The position numbers were made by a program, and so were the translations under genes. The notes below the pieces were generated by a model. It worked only from the letters and a program-made list of their open reading frames with translations, did not search any database and was not told the DNA's origin. 9,821 nucleotides of DNA. Origin: Pyrinomonadaceae bacterium. Its GTDB lineage: Bacteria > Acidobacteriota > Blastocatellia > Pyrinomonadales > Pyrinomonadaceae. Positions within the stretch are counted from its first letter, which is position 1. The number at the start of each line of letters is the position of its first letter. The stretch spans positions 1-9,821 of the forward strand of contig JACCTF010000790.1 of the NCBI GenBank assembly GCA_013812565.1. Direction: 5' to 3'. Shown piece after piece: positions 7,016-9,821 of this stretch.

Positions 7016-7149
7016 TGCTAGAAAGCGTGTGTGCAAAGATAAATATCATTTGTCGTCTACGCCAGATTGATGAGGCGAATAGAATTAAAAACAAGAAGCA
7101 ACACGGCAGCATAAAGCTCTGCCACGCCGATGGCAGGCCGTTTGTCCGT

Positions 7150-8172
7150 TTACGCGACTGTCTCCGGTTGCGCATCCTGTTCCGGGTCGCCGAGCGGTGT
7201 GGCAGTGTCATCATCGGGATCAATGCCATCAACGGCATCACACAACAACCGTACAATTGTGCGCTCTGCTTCCTCCCAGTCGCCGATAATCGTGCAGCCA
7301 GCTGCATTGCGATGTCCACCGCCGCCAAACTTCTCGGCGATCCGCGCGACATTCACATCGCCTTTGGAGCGCAGACTCGTGCGGTAGACCCCCGGTGAAT
7401 GTTCTTTGAGAAATGCTACGGCTTCAACTTGACCGACGCTCAAAGGGTAATTAACAAAGCCATCGCCGTCTCCATCCGCCGCCCCGGCGCGCTCTTGCAT
7501 ATCAAGCGTCTGCCGCATCCACGCGACGCGTCCCGAGGCGTCATGTTTTGCGGTGGCAAGCACCTGGCTCAGAAGTTGGAGCTTACCCCACGGGTAATTG
7601 TTAAAAACATTTTGTGATATTTTCGCCGGCCGCACCCCGGCGCGCACCAACTCTGAGGCAACCTTGAAGGTGCGTTCAGTGGTGTTTGAATAGTGGAACG
7701 ATCCGGTATCAGTAACAAGCGCGGTGTAGACGCACTCGGCGATCTCTTTCGTCGGGCGCACGCCAATTGCTTTGCACAAATTGTAGATCATCTCGCCGAC
7801 CGCCGAAGCGGTGGAATCGATCCAGTTGATTGTGCCAAAGAGCGCGGTGGTCGAATGGTGGTCGATATTAACAACAAACTGTTGATCAAGATTTACAAGC
7901 CCTGGACGCGTTAAGTCAGAGCATTCGATGACGAAAACAGCATCATAAGCTTTGTCAACAATAGGTGTGACGCGCACACGGCCTGCGCCTGGAAGCTTCT
8001 GGTAAGTATAGGGAACGGGGTCGCGCATGATTACCTCGACCTCTTTGCCCAACGCACATAGCAGCCAGTAAAGGCCTAGCGAAGAACCGACGCTGTCACC
8101 GTCAGGCCGCATGTGTGAGGTGATTGCAAAGTCACTCCGCGATTCGATCAATTCAACAACTTGGCTGAGCAT
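7150..8172 (-). CDS. nrnA: DHH/DHHA1 family phosphoesterase, NrnA-type (nanoRNase / pAp phosphatase)
   Basis: The protein is 340 residues with the two-domain DHH-DHHA1 layout. DHH motifs: SHMRPDGDSVGS (H20, D24, D26); IECSDLTR (83-89, D86); NIDHH (D104, H105, H106); and TDTGSFHYSNTT (D155). The DHHA1 substrate-binding motif is GGGGH (283-287). Family members degrade 2-5 nt RNAs and/or convert pAp to AMP using Mn2+, in the cytoplasm. In the second motif the residue usually aspartate (D-C/T-x-D) is Glu83 here; I believe relatives in some phyla share this. The last 30 residues are an acidic tail (DGIDPDDDTATP). The start is the ATG at 8172, with AAAGGA just two bases upstream. It lies 26 bp after rbfA, a common pairing. 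Whether the main substrate is nanoRNA or pAp cannot be read from the sequence. Confidence 0.9.
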   Translation of the reverse strand: MLSQVVELIESRSDFAITSHMRPDGDSVGSSLGLYWLLCALGKEVEVIMRDPVPYTYQKLPGAGRVRVTPIVDKAYDAVFVIECSDLTRPGLVNLDQQFVVNIDHHSTTALFGTINWIDSTASAVGEMIYNLCKAIGVRPTKEIAECVYTALVTDTGSFHYSNTTERTFKVASELVRAGVRPAKISQNVFNNYPWGKLQLLSQVLATAKHDASGRVAWMRQTLDMQERAGAADGDGDGFVNYPLSVGQVEAVAFLKEHSPGVYRTSLRSKGDVNVARIAEKFGGGGHRNAAGCTIIGDWEEAERTIVRLLCDAVDGIDPDDDTATPLGDPEQDAQPETVA

Positions 8173-8198
8173 TTCCTTTGAGCTTCACCGCAGGAGCA

Positions 8199-8606
8199 TT
8201 AGCGCGGCGACTTCTCCTCTTCTACTACCGGTTGAGCAATTTCTCCGCCCGCATGTGACTCTATTTCTGCTTCTTGTTTGATCTTTGTGAGCAGTTCGTC
8301 AACGCGCACCGCCCGCTCCTCGACCGTATCACGGACGAAATGAACATGCGGCGCATAGTTCAAACTAAGGGCGGAAGCCAGTTGCTTGCGCACGTACAAT
8401 GCAGCGCGCTGAAGCGCACGCAGTGCTGCGGTCGCTTCATCTTCCGTCCCGTTTACCATCACGAAAACGCGCGCGTCGCGTAAGTTACTCGACATCCGCA
8501 CATCAGTTACCGTGACCATAGTTAAGCGCGGATCATCCAGTTCGTAGCCGATGATCTGGGTGAGTTCCTCGCGCACCAACTCAGCAACTTTCTCAGAGCG
8601 ACGCAT
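8199..8606 (-). CDS. rbfA: 30S ribosome-binding factor A
   Basis: The protein is 135 residues from the ATG at 8606. RbfA binds the free 30S subunit near the 5' helix of 16S rRNA and helps late maturation and cold adaptation. The family pattern is clear: MRRSEKVAELVREELTQII (1-19), the DDPRL..VTVTDV strand (24-36), LRDARVFV (42-49), the helix ALRALQRAALYVRKQLAS (61-78), and the closing KH-like segment YAPHVHFVRDTVEE (84-97). The frame is open 22 codons further, to 8672, but that extension (SSFILSPSS) is the translation of the GGATGAA/TTCATCC repeat and is rejected. No clear ribosome site precedes 8606. The final 25 residues are an acidic tail beyond the usual core. It lies between infB and the DHH phosphoesterase, the standard order. 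Confidence 0.93.
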   Translation of the reverse strand: MRRSEKVAELVREELTQIIGYELDDPRLTMVTVTDVRMSSNLRDARVFVMVNGTEDEATAALRALQRAALYVRKQLASALSLNYAPHVHFVRDTVEERAVRVDELLTKIKQEAEIESHAGGEIAQPVVEEEKSPR

Positions 8607-8616
8607 CTCAAACAAA

Positions 8617-8692
8617 GATGAAGGCGAAAGGATGAAGGATGAATAAGAAGCAGACAACTTCTCTGTTTTCACTTCATCCTTCCGCCTTCATC
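8617..8692. repeat. GGATGAA/TTCATCC-unit inverted repeat between infB and rbfA
   Basis: The arms GATGAAGGCGAAAGGATGAA (8617-8636) and its near-exact reverse complement (8673-8692) enclose a 36-nt loop. The loop holds a small stem of its own (AGAAG 8646-8650, CTTCT 8658-8662). The one difference (A8627/C8682) becomes a G.U pair in the minus-strand transcript, so the RNA can form an unbroken 20-bp stem. Both arms extend outward or inward into further GGATGAA or TTCATCC units. The element fills almost the whole 97-bp infB-rbfA gap and lies inside the likely transcript. Repeats of this look are scattered between genes in several environmental phyla and are often mis-translated as SSFIL-PSS peptides. 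Confidence 0.7.
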
Positions 8693-8703
8693 CTTCATCC
8701 TTT

Positions 8704-9821
8704 CTAAAGCTCCGTCGGGGCGACCTTGTCGATGGTATAAGCCTCGATCTGGTCGCCAACTTTAATGTCGTTAAAGTTCTCCAGGCCGATACCGCACTCG
8801 AAACCTTCACGGACCTCTGATGCGTCGTCTTTAAAGCGACGCAAAGAAGCGATGTTTCCTTCCCACGCGACGACCGAATCGCGTATCAGACGGGCGCGGG
8901 CAGTGCGCCGCATCACGCCGTCGCGCACCATGCAACCGGCAACCGCACCGAGTTTCGGCACACGGAAGACCTCACGTACATCGGCTCGCCCGAGGATGCG
9001 CTCTTGTTCAATCGCGTCGAGCATGCCGAGCATCGCCGCGCGAATCTCTTCCTCAACCTTGTAGATGATCGAGTGAAGGCGAACGTCCACGGCTTCCTGC
9101 TTGGCGAGTTCGGCAGCGCGTACCTCAGGGCGTACATTGAAGCCGATAATGACGACGGCGGTGTTCGATGCTCCGGCCTGTGTGGCTGAAGCCAGCAGCA
9201 CGTCGGATTCGGTGATCGCGCCAACCCCAGAGCGAATCACTCGGACTTTCACACGTTCGGTAGAAAGCTTCTGCAACGTGCTCTTCAACACCTCCACCGA
9301 ACCTTGCACGTCGGCCTTGAGCACAACGAGAAGTTCTTTGACTTCTGCTTCGCCAAGCGCCTCAATACCGCGCTTCGTAGTTTGAACCAGCGTGTTCTGG
9401 CGCGACACTACTTGACGCTGATGCGAGATTTGCTGCGCGCGTGTGACGTCGGCGACAACTTGGAAAGTCTCACCGGCTTGCGGCATGCCTTGTAGTCCTA
9501 GCACTTCGACCGGCAATGCTGGCCCGGCTTCGGTAACTGTCTCTCCCCGATCATTAAACATCGCACGGACTTTGCCGAAGATCTGACCGATGATGAATGG
9601 ATCACCGATATGCAGTGTTCCCTGCTGAACCAGGACGGTGGCGACCGCGCCGCGACCGCGATCAAGCTTCGCTTCAAGCACGACGCCTGATGCAAGACGG
9701 GTCGGGCTGGCTTTCAAATCAAGAATGTCCGCCGTCAACAAAATTGTTTCAAGCAGGGAGTCGAGATTTTGACGCTGCTTCGCCGAGACGGCCACCATCT
9801 CGGTCTCGCCGCCCCACTCGA
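8704..9821 (-). CDS. infB: Translation initiation factor IF-2, C-terminal part (5' end outside window)
   Basis: The frame is open to the right edge and reads EWGGETEMVAVSAKQ at the cut, the end of the IF2 GTPase domain (VSAK is the G5 element). The gene therefore begins outside the window. An apparent start at 9798 is an internal Met. The visible 371 residues contain, numbered from that Met, beta-barrel domain II (about 36-120, ASGVVLEAKLDRGRGAVATV), domain III (about 155-240, LKADVQGSVEVLKSTL and VGAITESDVLLASAT), a linker helix (245-270), and the C-terminal fMet-tRNA-binding barrel (275-360), ending with FECGIGLENFNDIKVGD (333-349). IF2 is a cytoplasmic GTPase that delivers initiator tRNA to the 30S subunit and promotes subunit joining. 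The stop is TAG at 8704-8706. rbfA follows 97 bp downstream across a repeat hairpin. Confidence 0.97.
   Translation of the reverse strand, partial: EWGGETEMVAVSAKQRQNLDSLLETILLTADILDLKASPTRLASGVVLEAKLDRGRGAVATVLVQQGTLHIGDPFIIGQIFGKVRAMFNDRGETVTEAGPALPVEVLGLQGMPQAGETFQVVADVTRAQQISHQRQVVSRQNTLVQTTKRGIEALGEAEVKELLVVLKADVQGSVEVLKSTLQKLSTERVKVRVIRSGVGAITESDVLLASATQAGASNTAVVIIGFNVRPEVRAAELAKQEAVDVRLHSIIYKVEEEIRAAMLGMLDAIEQERILGRADVREVFRVPKLGAVAGCMVRDGVMRRTARARLIRDSVVAWEGNIASLRRFKDDASEVREGFECGIGLENFNDIKVGDQIEAYTIDKVAPTEL

Noticed and set aside
7087..7123. Intrinsic terminator after the DHH phosphoesterase gene (GGCAG/CTGCC stem, minus strand)
   Set aside because: The stem is only 5 bp and the T-run begins more than ten bases after it, so it is too weak to call.
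8607..8672. 22-codon N-terminal extension of rbfA from an ATG at 8672
   Set aside because: It translates the inverted repeat, and RbfA proteins start at the MRRSEKV segment (8606).
8611..8703. Repeats between infB and rbfA as a CRISPR or tandem array
   Set aside because: Units are short and arranged as an inverted repeat without regular spacers, and no cas genes are present.
1..9821. A novel defence or mobile system within the window
   Set aside because: There are no transposase, integrase, nuclease-toxin, reverse transcriptase, att site or target duplications. The genes are standard housekeeping and envelope genes.

Overview
The window looks like an ordinary chromosomal segment of a Gram-negative bacterium with a mid-50s percent G+C (estimated by eye). 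The best guess is Acidobacteriota, probably near Blastocatellia/Pyrinomonadaceae. The guess rests on the secreted FecR-domain protein with a long Pro-rich tail, the exported HExxH/EGDA metallopeptidase, the wording of the DHH phosphoesterase motifs, and GGATGAA/TTCATCC unit repeats between genes. It is an inference from protein style, not a database match.

Layout. On the + strand the left quarter holds the 3' part of an HExxH metallopeptidase (2-1246, cut by the left edge). A 260-bp spacer follows with a strong hairpin and a probable promoter, then a complete gene for a signal-peptide FecR-domain protein (1507-2853). A 17-bp stem-loop at 2885-2928 separates this gene from the convergent minus-strand block. 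Everything to the right is on the minus strand and, in transcription order, reads infB (cut by the right edge), rbfA, a DHH-family phosphoesterase (NrnA type), accD, folC, a NUDIX hydrolase and a CPBP-family membrane protease. Gaps between these genes are 97, 26, 170, 85, 75 and 22 bp, so most could share transcripts. The two largest gaps each contain an RNA-structure candidate.

How the genes fit together. infB and rbfA act in translation initiation and 30S ribosome maturation, and the DHH enzyme recycles short RNAs and/or pAp. accD (malonyl-CoA supply) and folC (folate polyglutamylation) are a recurrent pair in bacteria. The NUDIX enzyme is probably an ADP-ribose or nucleotide-sugar pyrophosphatase. 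The CPBP protein is an integral membrane protein of unknown target. The metallopeptidase and FecR protein belong to the cell envelope and have no visible link to the housekeeping block.

No mobile element, CRISPR array, tRNA, rRNA or defence system was seen. The points most worth checking lie in non-coding spacers: the dispersed-repeat hairpin between infB and rbfA, and a hairpin that would bury a Shine-Dalgarno-like sequence ahead of accD beside a possible small hydrophobic ORF. There are also local protein oddities: a Nudix box with one extra residue, an Asp-to-Glu change in DHH motif II, and the Cys/Pro-rich C-terminus of the FecR protein.
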